DNA from: Roseomonas genomospecies 6
GTDB lineage: Bacteria > Pseudomonadota > Alphaproteobacteria > Azospirillales > Azospirillaceae
Direction of reading: 5' to 3'
Length of the DNA stretch: 64,000 nucleotides
Assembly (NCBI RefSeq): GCF_008365375.1
Contig: NZ_QOKW01000024.1
Span: 1-64,000, forward strand
The position numbers and the translations under genes are program-made. The first letter of the stretch is position 1. Each line of letters opens with the position of its first letter. Shown here piece after piece: positions 8,256-16,080 of this stretch. The notes below the pieces were generated by a model, which saw nothing but the letters and a program-made list of their open reading frames with translations, searched no databases and was not told the origin of the DNA.

Positions 8256-8591
8256 ATGAGCACGGACGTTTTCGTGATCGACGAGGCGGTGAACTGGCAG
8301 GATCTGGGCGCGGGGGTGCGCCGCAAGATCCTGGGCCACAACGACGCCATGATGATGGTGCGGGTGGAATTCGAGACCGGCGCCATCGGGCCGCAGCACC
8401 GCCACCCGCACGTCCAGTGCGCCGTGGTGGAGAAGGGCTCCTTCGACGTCACCATCGAAGGCGTCACCCGGCGGCTGGGCACCGGCGACGGCTACATGGT
8501 GCCGTCCAACGCCCTGCACGGCGTCGTGGCTCTGGAGCCGGGCGTCCTGCTCGACATCTTCACGCCCCCGCGCGAGGACTTCCTCGCCTGA
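8256..8591 (+). CDS. kdgF: cupin protein, KdgF-like
   Basis: A 111-residue single-domain cupin with the metal-binding HRHPHVQ motif near residue 48 and a second conserved histidine near residue 88 (NALHGVVAL). KdgF proteins of this size convert unsaturated (4,5-unsaturated) galacturonate to the linear ketone that feeds the KduI/KduD branch. Placement straight after kduD supports this. The start has GACGAGG just upstream. Confidence 0.8.
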   Translation: MSTDVFVIDEAVNWQDLGAGVRRKILGHNDAMMMVRVEFETGAIGPQHRHPHVQCAVVEKGSFDVTIEGVTRRLGTGDGYMVPSNALHGVVALEPGVLLDIFTPPREDFLA

Positions 8592-8715
8592 CGGGTTCAC
8601 CCCGACTTTCACCCTCCCCAACCTTCACCTGCTGGCCGGCGCGCGGGAATAAGCGCCGGCCGGCATCCGGACCAAACCAAAGAACCAGCCTAATAATCGC
8701 CAGGAGGACAACGCT

Positions 8716-9705
8716 ATGCATCTTTCGACCCGCGGTATCCGCTCCGCCCTTCTCGCCGCCTGCGCGGCCTGCACCCTGCTCGCCACCCCGGTCGTGGCGC
8801 GGGACTTCCGGTCCGCGGACATCCACCCCGCCGACTACCCGACCGTCGAGGCCGTCAAGTACGTCGACAAGCTCCTGAAGGAGCGCACCGGCGGCAAGCT
8901 CGGCGTGAAGGTCTACCCGAACGGCGCGCTCGGCACCGAGAAGGACACGATCGAGCAGCTCAAGATCGGCGGGCTCGACATGATGCGCATCAACGTCGCC
9001 CCGCTGAACAACGTGGTGCCGGAGACGATGGTCACGGCCCTGCCCTTCATCTTCCGCTCCACCGAGCACATGCGCGCCGTGCTGGACGGCCCGATCGGCG
9101 ACGAGATCCTGGCCGCCATGGAAAGCCAGGGCATGGTCGGGCTGGCCTTCTACGACAGCGGCTCGCGCAGCATGTATTCGGCGGCCAAGCCCTACAAGAC
9201 GCTGGCCGACATGAAGGGCGCCAAGATCCGCGTCCAGCAGTCCGACCTGTTCGTCGCCATGATCCAGGCGCTGGGCGCCAACGCCACGCCCATGCCCTTC
9301 GGCGAGGTCTACACCGCGCTGAAGACCGGCATCGTGGACGCGGCGGAGAACAACTACCCCTCCTATGAATCCTCGCGCCATTTCGAGGCCGCCAAGTACT
9401 ACACCCTGACCGAGCACGCCATGGCGCCGGAAGTGCTGGTCTTCTCGAAGGTCTCGTGGGACCGGCTGTCCAAGGACGATCAGGCCGCCATCCGCAAGGC
9501 CGCCAAGGACTCCGTCCCCTACATGCGCAAGCTGTGGGACGAGCGTGAGCAGAAGTCCAAGGACGTCGTGACGAAGGCCGGCTCCCAGATCGTCGAGGTC
9601 GCGAACAAGCAGGAGTTCATCGACGCGATGGCCCCCGTCTACAAGCAGTTCGCGAGCACGCCGAAGCTGGACAGCCTCGTGAAGCGCATCCAGGACACGA
9701 AGTAA
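8716..9705 (+). CDS. dctP: TRAP transporter substrate-binding protein (DctP family)
   Basis: A 329-residue periplasmic binding protein with an N-terminal signal peptide (hydrophobic to about residue 27, cleavage after VVA) and the DctP fold; KGAKIRV near residue 170 contains the arginine that binds substrate carboxylate, and PMPFGEVYTALKTGIVD is the typical hinge region. Strong ribosome binding site (CAGGAGGA). Its position between kdgF and the TRAP permeases suggests hexuronates or oligogalacturonate-derived acids as substrate. Confidence 0.93.
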   Translation: MHLSTRGIRSALLAACAACTLLATPVVARDFRSADIHPADYPTVEAVKYVDKLLKERTGGKLGVKVYPNGALGTEKDTIEQLKIGGLDMMRINVAPLNNVVPETMVTALPFIFRSTEHMRAVLDGPIGDEILAAMESQGMVGLAFYDSGSRSMYSAAKPYKTLADMKGAKIRVQQSDLFVAMIQALGANATPMPFGEVYTALKTGIVDAAENNYPSYESSRHFEAAKYYTLTEHAMAPEVLVFSKVSWDRLSKDDQAAIRKAAKDSVPYMRKLWDEREQKSKDVVTKAGSQIVEVANKQEFIDAMAPVYKQFASTPKLDSLVKRIQDTK

Positions 9706-9715
9706 GCACAAAAAA

Positions 9716-9747
9716 CGCGGCGCCTCCCCTCCAAGGGTGGCGCCGCG
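9716..9747 (+). other. intra-operon hairpin between dctP and dctQ
   Basis: CGCGGCGCC (9716-9724) pairs perfectly with GGCGCCGCG (9739-9747), with a further CCC/GGG inside the loop. No U-tract follows. Such hairpins after binding-protein genes usually protect the upstream mRNA or attenuate transcription, giving more binding protein than permease. Confidence 0.7.
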
Positions 9748-9769
9748 TCCTTCGAGGGGAGCCGGCGGC

Positions 9770-10309
9770 ATGGATATCGAGCTGCAAGCAATGGATCACA
9801 GCCCCCCGCGCAGCGCGGGCCTGCTGACACGGGTGAACGCGCGGCTGGCGCGGTCGGGGATGTGCGTGGCGATGGTCGGCCTGATGGCCATCGTGGGCGT
9901 GGTGTTCTATCAGGTCTTCGGCCGCTACGTGCTGAACGACTCGCCGACCTGGGCGGAGAGCCTGGCCATCGTGCTGGTCCTCTACGTCACCCTCATCGGC
10001 GCCGCCGTCGGCGTCCGCGACGCCGGCCACATCGGCCTGGAATCCTTCCTCGTCATGCTCCCCGACGCCATCCGCCGCAAGGTCGAGATCGTCATCTACG
10101 CCCTGGTCGGCGTCTTCGGTGCCTGCATGGCCTACAACGGCTGGCTGCTCGGCACCTCCGTCGCCGCCTACCACATCCCCAACCTGCACGTCTCCGAAGC
10201 GGTCCGCTACATCCCGCTCGTGCTCTCCGGCGTCCTCATCGTGCTCTTCTCCGTCGAGCACGTCGTCGCCATCATCCGCGGCGAGGAGGTCGCCCCATCA
10301 TGGAACTGA
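9770..10309 (+). CDS. dctQ: TRAP transporter small permease (DctQ family)
   Basis: A 179-residue membrane protein with four predicted hydrophobic helices and the DctQ region FGRYVLNDSPTWAESLA. It forms the small membrane subunit of the tripartite transporter. Start chosen at 9770 (GGGGAG about 11 bases upstream); ATG 9791 is an alternative. It overlaps dctM by 10 bases. Confidence 0.9.
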   Translation: MDIELQAMDHSPPRSAGLLTRVNARLARSGMCVAMVGLMAIVGVVFYQVFGRYVLNDSPTWAESLAIVLVLYVTLIGAAVGVRDAGHIGLESFLVMLPDAIRRKVEIVIYALVGVFGACMAYNGWLLGTSVAAYHIPNLHVSEAVRYIPLVLSGVLIVLFSVEHVVAIIRGEEVAPSWN

Positions 10310-11583
10310 CCATCCTCGCCGTCACCTTCTTCGGCTTCCTCGTCCTGGGCATCCCCGTCGCCTTCGCCATCGGCCTGTCGGCGCTGTGCACCATCCTCTA
10401 CGAGGGTCTCCCCGTCGCCGTCATCTTCCAGCAGATGATGTCCGGCATGAACGTCTTCTCCTTCCTCGCCATCCCCTTCTTCGTCTTCTCCGGCGAGCTG
10501 ATGCTCCACGGCGGCGTCGCCGACAAGATCGTCGCCACCGCCAAGAACATGGTCGGCCACATCCGCGGCGGCCTGGGCATGTCCAACGTCGTCGCCTGCA
10601 CCCTGTTCGGCGGCGTCGCCGGCTCCCCCGTCGCCGACGTCTCGGCCATGGGCGCCGTGATGATCCCGATGATGAAGCGGGAAGGCTACCACGCCGACTA
10701 CGCCGTCAACGTCACCACCCACGCCGCCCTCGTCGGCGCGCTGATGCCGACCAGCCACAACATGATCATCTACGCGCTGGCCGCCGGCGGCAAGGCCTCC
10801 ATCGGCGCGCTGATCGCCGCCGGCATCGTCCCCGCCCTGCTGCTGATGGTCTGCAACCTGGGGGCCGCCTACTACGTCGCGGTGCGCCGCGGCTACCCCG
10901 CCGGCACCTTCCCCGGCTGGGCCATCCTGGGCCGCTCCTTCGCCGCCGCCGCGCCGGGCCTGCTGATCGTCGTGATCATCCTGGCCGGCATCACGTCGGG
11001 CGTCTTCACCGCCACCGAGTCCGCCTCCATCGCGGTGATCTACGCGCTGCTGCTGACCACCTTCGTCTACCGCACGCTGACCTGGGAGCATTTCCTGGCC
11101 GCCGCCGCCAAGACGGTCAAGACCACCGGCGTGGTGCTGCTGCTGATCGGCGTCTCCACGATGTTCCAGTACATCATGGGGCTGTATCAGGTGGCCGAGA
11201 TCACCGGCGAGCTGATGGCCGGCATCTCCTCCAACCCGCTGGTCATCTTCCTGCTGATCAACATCATCCTGTTCCTGCTCGGCACCTTCATGGACATGGC
11301 GAGCACCATCCTGATCTGCACGCCGATCTTCCTGCCCATCGCCATGCAGTACGGCATGGACCCGGTGCAGTTCGGCATCGTCATGCTGATCAACTGCGCG
11401 CTCGGGCTCAACACCCCGCCGGTCGGCACCACCCAGTTCATCGGCTGCGCCATCGGCGAGGTCTCCGTCGGACAGGTCATGCGCTCCATCACACCCTTCT
11501 ACGGCGCGCTGTTCGTCACACTCCTCCTCGTCACCTACGTCCCCACCTTCTCCCTCTGGCTCCCGCACCTCCTCATGCGCTGA
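10300..11583 (+). CDS. dctM: TRAP transporter large permease (DctM family)
   Basis: A 427-residue, about 12-helix permease. It begins MELTILAVTFFGFLVLGIPV, contains the DctM-type GGVAGSPVADVSAMG loop near residue 105 and the conserved LNTPPVGT near residue 370. It couples sodium-driven import with the DctP/DctQ partners. The gene starts inside the end of dctQ and is followed by a terminator, closing the operon. Confidence 0.93.
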   Translation: MELTILAVTFFGFLVLGIPVAFAIGLSALCTILYEGLPVAVIFQQMMSGMNVFSFLAIPFFVFSGELMLHGGVADKIVATAKNMVGHIRGGLGMSNVVACTLFGGVAGSPVADVSAMGAVMIPMMKREGYHADYAVNVTTHAALVGALMPTSHNMIIYALAAGGKASIGALIAAGIVPALLLMVCNLGAAYYVAVRRGYPAGTFPGWAILGRSFAAAAPGLLIVVIILAGITSGVFTATESASIAVIYALLLTTFVYRTLTWEHFLAAAAKTVKTTGVVLLLIGVSTMFQYIMGLYQVAEITGELMAGISSNPLVIFLLINIILFLLGTFMDMASTILICTPIFLPIAMQYGMDPVQFGIVMLINCALGLNTPPVGTTQFIGCAIGEVSVGQVMRSITPFYGALFVTLLLVTYVPTFSLWLPHLLMR

Positions 11584-11604
11584 GGCGCGTCCACCGGGTC
11601 ATGA

Positions 11605-11643
11605 AAAAAGGCCGCGCCGGTATCCCGGCGCGGCCCTTTTTTA
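11605..11643. terminator. bidirectional rho-independent terminator
   Basis: An 11-bp stem GGCCGCGCCGG (11610-11620) / CCGGCGCGGCC (11625-11635) is flanked by a run of A on the left and a run of T on the right, so it can stop both the TRAP operon and the convergent reductase gene. Confidence 0.9.
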
Positions 11644-11659
11644 TGTGCGCTTTTGCGGA

Positions 11660-12700
11660 TCAGCCCGCTTCGGCGTTCGAGGAGTTCTGCCACAGGTTCA
11701 ACCCGCCATCGACGGCGTGGCGGTCGATCTCCGCCAGCTCCTCCAGCGTAAAGGCGGTGTTCTGGAGCGCGTCGAGCGAGTTGTCGAGCTGCTCCACGTT
11801 GCGGGCGCCGATCAGGGCGGAGGTCACCCGCGGGTCGCGCAGCACCCAGGCGATGGCCATCTGGGCCAGCGTCTGGCCGCGCCGCTTGGCGATGGCGTCC
11901 AGGGCGCGGACGCGCTCCAGATTTTCCGGCGACAGGAAATGCGCCTTCAGCGTGCCGCCCTTGGCGGCGCGGGCGTCGGTGGGCTGGCCGCCCAGATACT
12001 TGGTGGTCAGCATGCCCTGAGCCAGCGGCGAGAAGGCGATGCAGCCGACCCCGGTCTCCTCCAGCGCGTCGAGCAACCCGCCCTCGATCCAGCGGTTCAG
12101 CATCGAATAGGAGGGCTGGTGGATCAGGCAGGGCGTGCCGAGGTCCTTCAGCATCGCCGCCGCCCGCCGCGTCATCTCCGGCGAGTAGGAGGAGATGCCG
12201 ACATAGAGCGCCTTGCCCTGCCGCACGGCGTGGTCGAGCGCGCCCATCGTCTCTTCCAGCGGGGTGCGCGGATCGACGCGGTGCGAGTAGAAGATGTCCA
12301 CGTAGTCGAGCCCCATCCGCTTGAGGCTCTGGTCCAGGCTGGCCGTCAGATACTTGCGCGACCCCCAGCTTCCGTAGGGGCCGGGCCACATGTCGTAGCC
12401 GGCCTTGGTGGAGACGATCAGCTCGTCGCGGTGGGCCTTGAAGTCGGTCGCCAGGACACGCCCGAAATTCTCCTCCGCCGAACCCGGCGGCGGGCCGTAA
12501 TTGTTGGCGAGGTCGAAATGGGTCACGCCGCGGTCGAAGGCCCGGCGCAGAACGGCGCGCCCGGTCTCGAACACATCGGTGCCGCCGAAATTCTGCCACA
12601 GCCCCAGCGAAATGGCCGGCAGGTCAAGCCCGCTCCGCCCGCAGCGGCGGTAGGTCATGCGGTCGTAGCGGGCCGGATCGGCGCGGTAGAGCGATTGCAT
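11660..12700 (-). CDS. aldo/keto reductase, L-glyceraldehyde 3-phosphate reductase (YghZ/GpeA type)
   Basis: A 346-residue aldo/keto reductase strongly resembling E. coli YghZ from end to end: FDLANNYGPPPGSAEENFGR with catalytic D/Y, ISTKAGYDMWPGPYG-type lysine segment, YVDIFYSHRVD, and ALYVGISSYSP. YghZ reduces L-glyceraldehyde 3-phosphate and methylglyoxal with NADPH. A degenerate operator lies upstream, placing it in the hexuronate regulon near methylglyoxal synthase, so detoxification of methylglyoxal is a plausible role. A good AGGAG precedes the start. Confidence 0.9.
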   Translation of the reverse strand: MQSLYRADPARYDRMTYRRCGRSGLDLPAISLGLWQNFGGTDVFETGRAVLRRAFDRGVTHFDLANNYGPPPGSAEENFGRVLATDFKAHRDELIVSTKAGYDMWPGPYGSWGSRKYLTASLDQSLKRMGLDYVDIFYSHRVDPRTPLEETMGALDHAVRQGKALYVGISSYSPEMTRRAAAMLKDLGTPCLIHQPSYSMLNRWIEGGLLDALEETGVGCIAFSPLAQGMLTTKYLGGQPTDARAAKGGTLKAHFLSPENLERVRALDAIAKRRGQTLAQMAIAWVLRDPRVTSALIGARNVEQLDNSLDALQNTAFTLEELAEIDRHAVDGGLNLWQNSSNAEAG

Positions 12701-12748
12701 CGCGGTCTCCTGGCTGTCTTGAGCACAGATTGGTGGAACGGTAAACTG

Positions 12749-12762
12749 ATATATTAGAGATC
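12749..12762 (-). promoter_or_regulatory. degenerate palindromic operator upstream of the aldo/keto reductase
   Basis: ATATATTAGAGATC matches 10 of 14 positions of the ATATATTAATATAT site and is also flanked by CTGAT/ATCAG inverted arms. It lies 49 bases upstream of the reductase start, close to a possible promoter (TTGGAC about 16 bases from TATATC on the minus strand). Confidence 0.5.
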
Positions 12763-12813
12763 AGCCGCCGTCCAAGGCCAATTGCGCAAGGCAGCCGCCC
12801 GCGTGTCCGCGCC

Positions 12814-13608
12814 TCAGGCGGGCGTCGCCTCGTCCTCCGCTGGAGCGGTGAAGTAGAGCGGGTTGGCCTTCTGCGCGTCGGCGATCGTGACCTGGAGATA
12901 GTCCAGATGCAGGTCGATGGCCTTCGCCGCCGCCTCCGGGTCGTTGTTGGAGATGGCCTCGATGATGGCGGAATGCTCGGCGATCACGTCCGGCACGCGG
13001 CCCAGCACCGGCAGGGTCAGCAGGCGGTAGCGGTCCACCTGCACCTTCACCTGCTGCGTCAGGTTCCAGAATCCGGGATAGCCTGCGGTCTCCGCCAGCA
13101 ACGCGTGGAACGCCTCGTCCGCCTGATGGAAGCCTTCGAAATTCTGGGCGGCCTCCATCTCGCGCTGGAGTTCCAGGTTGGCGCGCAGCTTGGCGATCTG
13201 GCTTCGGGTGGCACGCTGCGCGGCGTAGCGGACGGTCGCCTCCTCCAAGGCCTTGCGGATGGCGATGGCTTCCGGCAGGGCGCCCAGCGGGATGCGGGAG
13301 ACGAAGGTGCCCGACTGCGGGAAAATCTCGATCAGCCCCTCGTCCGCCAGACGCAGCACGGCCTCGCGCACGGGGGTGCGGCTGACGCCGTAATCCTGGG
13401 CGATCAGCTTTTCCGCGACCGGCTCGCCCGGCTTGCGGCGGAGCGAGACGATCTCGTTGCGCAGGTCGCGGTAGATCGTCGCGGCCACGGTGGTGCCGCG
13501 CTGGGCCGGACGGGCGACCGCCGCCGCCGTGCGCCGCCGGGTCCGCGTCCTGACCTCCGCCGTCCGTTCCGAATCCGCCGTCGAAGTCTGCGCCGCCTTT
13601 TCCAACAC
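12814..13608 (-). CDS. GntR-family (FadR/FCD) transcriptional regulator
   Basis: The winged-helix domain includes [20 protein letters not shown] and the FCD domain carries HQADEAFH; the protein is a close paralogue of the regulator at 6642-7466. The open frame begins at ATG 13689, but that codon is only a few bases from the operator, has no ribosome binding site and precedes the predicted transcription start, so I prefer GTG 13608 (or TTG 13605) behind CAGGAGCGG. It is divergent from mgsA; both promoters carry operators. Confidence 0.82.
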   Translation of the reverse strand: MLEKAAQTSTADSERTAEVRTRTRRRTAAAVARPAQRGTTVAATIYRDLRNEIVSLRRKPGEPVAEKLIAQDYGVSRTPVREAVLRLADEGLIEIFPQSGTFVSRIPLGALPEAIAIRKALEEATVRYAAQRATRSQIAKLRANLELQREMEAAQNFEGFHQADEAFHALLAETAGYPGFWNLTQQVKVQVDRYRLLTLPVLGRVPDVIAEHSAIIEAISNNDPEAAAKAIDLHLDYLQVTIADAQKANPLYFTAPAEDEATPA

Positions 13609-13692
13609 CCGCTCCTGCCAGGATCGTTCAGGGTGCCGGTCCGCCGGTTCGCCGCGCTTCACGCACGCCGTGGGCGGACCGCCCTTCATCGC

Positions 13693-13722
13693 AATATACT
13701 AATACCCGCCGGGGCGGGTCAA
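13693..13722 (-). promoter_or_regulatory. promoter and operator of the third gntR gene
   Basis: On the minus strand TTGACC (13722-13717) and TATATT (13698-13693) are 18 bases apart. An imperfect operator ATATACTAATACCC (13694-13707) covers the -10. The predicted start of transcription near 13686 excludes the upstream ATG as the gene start. Confidence 0.6.
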
Positions 13723-13781
13723 ACGCCTTGGCCCCACGCGGCGCGCCGGGTCCGCGCCAGTTTGTCCCACCGGAAAGCGCG

Positions 13782-13811
13782 TTGCGCCGCCTTGGAGTAT
13801 ACTAGTATATT
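13782..13811 (+). promoter_or_regulatory. promoter and operator of mgsA
   Basis: TTGCGC (13782-13787) and TATATT (13806-13811) are 18 bases apart. The operator GTATACTAGTATAT (13797-13810) contains a perfect 12-bp palindrome overlapping the -10. Confidence 0.75.
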
Positions 13812-13854
13812 GAACGAAACTCCACACCGGAGCGTCATCGCAGGGACCGTCACC

Positions 13855-14289
13855 GTGGACCGCAAACGCATCGCCCTCGTCGCCCACGACGCCCGCAAGC
13901 CGGACCTGATCGGCTGGCTCGGCACCAACATCCGCGCGCTGGAGGGCAACGTCTTCTGGGCCACCGGCACGACCGGCCGGCTGGTCCGGGAAGCCCACCC
14001 GCATTTGGACATCACCTCGCTGAAAAGCGGACCGCTGGGCGGCGACCAGCAGATCGGCGCGATGATCGCGGAAGGCCGGATCGATCTCCTGGTCTTCTTC
14101 GTGGACCCGATGACCGCCCAGCCCCACGACGTGGACGTGAAGGCGCTGACCCGGCTCGCCACGCTCTACAACATCCCGATGGCCTGCAACGAGGCCACCG
14201 CGGACATGGTGATCTCCTCCCCCCTCTTCACCAGCGGCTACCGCCCGCGGGCCGTGGACTTCGCCGCCCACGATTCGCGCAGCCTCTGA
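13855..14289 (+). CDS. mgsA: methylglyoxal synthase
   Basis: MgsA (EC 4.2.3.3) converts dihydroxyacetone phosphate to methylglyoxal plus phosphate. From the GTG at 13855 the product is 144 aa, near the family's ~150. Key features are present: [11 protein letters not shown] with H11, the phosphate-binding GTTG (38-41), [11 protein letters not shown] with catalytic D64, VDP with D84, and [13 protein letters not shown] lies ahead of the start; the upstream in-frame TTG at 13810 lies within the promoter. A dedicated operator makes it a member of the hexuronate regulon, which is unusual. Confidence 0.92.
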   Translation: MDRKRIALVAHDARKPDLIGWLGTNIRALEGNVFWATGTTGRLVREAHPHLDITSLKSGPLGGDQQIGAMIAEGRIDLLVFFVDPMTAQPHDVDVKALTRLATLYNIPMACNEATADMVISSPLFTSGYRPRAVDFAAHDSRSL

Positions 14290-14350
14290 CCGGTTCCCCC
14301 TTGAACAGGGCGCCGTTCGGACAGAATTGTGGGCGAGGCGCACAAAGTCC

Positions 14351-14380
14351 TTGCATCCGGAACTGATATATTAATATATT
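14351..14380 (+). promoter_or_regulatory. promoter and operator of uxaC
   Basis: TTGCAT (14351-14356) and TATATT (14375-14380) are 18 bases apart. A perfect 14-bp palindrome ATATATTAATATAT (14366-14379) overlaps the -10. The leader to the uxaC start is about 65 bases. Confidence 0.75.
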
Positions 14381-14451
14381 CCGACATGCGGGGCTCGATC
14401 GGCGCCGCATGCGGCGCCACACCCGAACCTCCCCCCTTCCGGAGATGAACG

Positions 14452-15855
14452 ATGCTCCACCCCGACCGCCTCTTCCCCAGCGACCCCACGCAGCGCGACA
14501 TCGCGCGCCGGCTGTACGCGGAGGTGGGCAGCCTGCCGATCATCAGCCCGCACGGTCACACCGACCCCTCCTGGTTCGCGAAGAACGAGGCGTTCCCGAA
14601 CCCGGCGGCGTTGTTCGTGGTGCCCGACCATTACGCCTTCCGCATGCTCTACAGCCAGGGCGTGACGTTGGAAAGCCTGGGCGTGCCGCGCCGGGACGGC
14701 GGGGCGGTGGAGAGCGATCCGCGCAGGATATGGCGCCTGCTGGCCCAGAACTGGCACCTGTTCCGCGGCACCCCGACGCGCATGTGGCTGGACCACGCCT
14801 TCGAGACGGTGTTCGGCGTGACCGAGCGGCTGAGCGGGGCGAGCGCCGACCGCATCTTCGACCAAATCGACGCCTGTCTGCAGAAGCCGGAATTCCTGCC
14901 GCGCGCCCTGTTCGAGCGCTTCAACATCGAGCTGCTGGCGACCACCGAGTCCCCGCTCGACACGCTGGAGCATCACCGCGCCATCCGCGAGAGCGGCTGG
15001 AAAGGCCGCGTCATCACCGCCTTCCGTCCGGACCCGGTCGTCGATCCGGAGTTCGAGGGCTTCCAGGCCAATGTGGAGGCGCTGGGCGCGCTCGCCGGTG
15101 AGAACACCTCCACCTGGGCCGGCTACCTCGCCGCCCTGCGCAACCGCCGCCAGTACTTCAAGGAGGTCGGCGGCGCCACCTCCACCGACCACGGCCACGC
15201 CACGGCGACCACCGCCGACCTGTCCGACGCCGACGCGGAGCGGCTGTTCGAGAAGGCGCTGCGCGGCACGGTCACGGCGGCGGAGGCGGAGGTCTTCCGC
15301 GGCCAGATGCTGACCGAGATGGCGAAGATGAGCCTGGACGACGGTCTGGTCATGCAGATCCACCCCGGCAGCTTCCGCAACCACAACCCGACGCTGTTCG
15401 ACCGCTTCGGGCGCGACAAGGGCGCGGACATCCCGACCGGCACCGAGTATGTGCGGGCGCTGAAGCCGCTGCTCGACCGGGTGGGGAACGAGCGCGACCT
15501 GACCATCATCGTCTTCACGCTGGACGAGACCAGCTACGCCCGCGAGCTGGCGCCGCTGGCCGGCCATTACCCGGCGCTGCGCGTCGGCCCGGCCTGGTGG
15601 TTCCACGACAGCCCTGAGGGCATGCGCCGCTACCGCGAGATGATCACGGAGACGGCGGGCTTCTACAACACGGTCGGCTTCAACGACGACACGCGCGCCT
15701 TCTGCTCCATCCCGGCCCGCCACGACGTGGCCCGCCGCGTGGACTGCGGCTTCCTGGCGCGCCTCGTCGCCGAGCATCGGATGGACGAGGACGAGGCGGC
15801 GGAACTGGCCGTGGACCTCGCCTACAACCTCGCCAAGAAGGCGTACAAGCTCTGA
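14452..15855 (+). CDS. uxaC: glucuronate isomerase (uronate isomerase)
   Basis: UxaC (EC 5.3.1.12) isomerises D-glucuronate to D-fructuronate and D-galacturonate to D-tagaturonate, the first step of both branches. The 467-residue protein matches the family length (about 470) and shows SPHGHTDPSWF (metal-binding H34 and H36), FRPDPVVDPE, MQIHPGSFRNHN and the C-terminal GFNDDTRAFCSIPARHDVARR region. It opens a probable uxaC-uxaA unit, separated from uxaA by a palindromic repeat. Confidence 0.96.
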   Translation: MLHPDRLFPSDPTQRDIARRLYAEVGSLPIISPHGHTDPSWFAKNEAFPNPAALFVVPDHYAFRMLYSQGVTLESLGVPRRDGGAVESDPRRIWRLLAQNWHLFRGTPTRMWLDHAFETVFGVTERLSGASADRIFDQIDACLQKPEFLPRALFERFNIELLATTESPLDTLEHHRAIRESGWKGRVITAFRPDPVVDPEFEGFQANVEALGALAGENTSTWAGYLAALRNRRQYFKEVGGATSTDHGHATATTADLSDADAERLFEKALRGTVTAAEAEVFRGQMLTEMAKMSLDDGLVMQIHPGSFRNHNPTLFDRFGRDKGADIPTGTEYVRALKPLLDRVGNERDLTIIVFTLDETSYARELAPLAGHYPALRVGPAWWFHDSPEGMRRYREMITETAGFYNTVGFNDDTRAFCSIPARHDVARRVDCGFLARLVAEHRMDEDEAAELAVDLAYNLAKKAYKL

Positions 15856-15860
15856 CCTAG

Positions 15861-16058
15861 CCCCCTCTCCCGCCTCTCGCGCCCGCATGCGGGCGCTGAC
15901 GGCGTCAGGCGGCCCATGGCCGCCGAGAGCCCCGGGAGAGGGTGGCCCGAAGGGCCAGGTGAGGGTCGTGCAAGGATTGAGATGCTTCTCCTTGTCTGCA
16001 CCCTCACCCTCCCGCCGCAGCGCGGCGGGCCCCTCCCTCTCCCGGGGCGGGAGAGGGG
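15861..16058 (+). repeat. palindromic GC-rich intergenic repeat, copy 1
   Basis: About 200 bases begin and end with CCCTCTCCCG / CGGGAGAGGG-type inverted arms, with inner GGTGAGGGT and ACCCTCACC arms. Copies 2 (32485-32626) and 3 (37641-37786) share both ends and inner arms; this copy has an extra GC-rich segment near the left end. It can form a large compound stem, like REP/BIME elements, and sits between uxaC and uxaA. Confidence 0.8.
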
Positions 16059-16080
16059 ATTCACGATGAGGACGAACACC

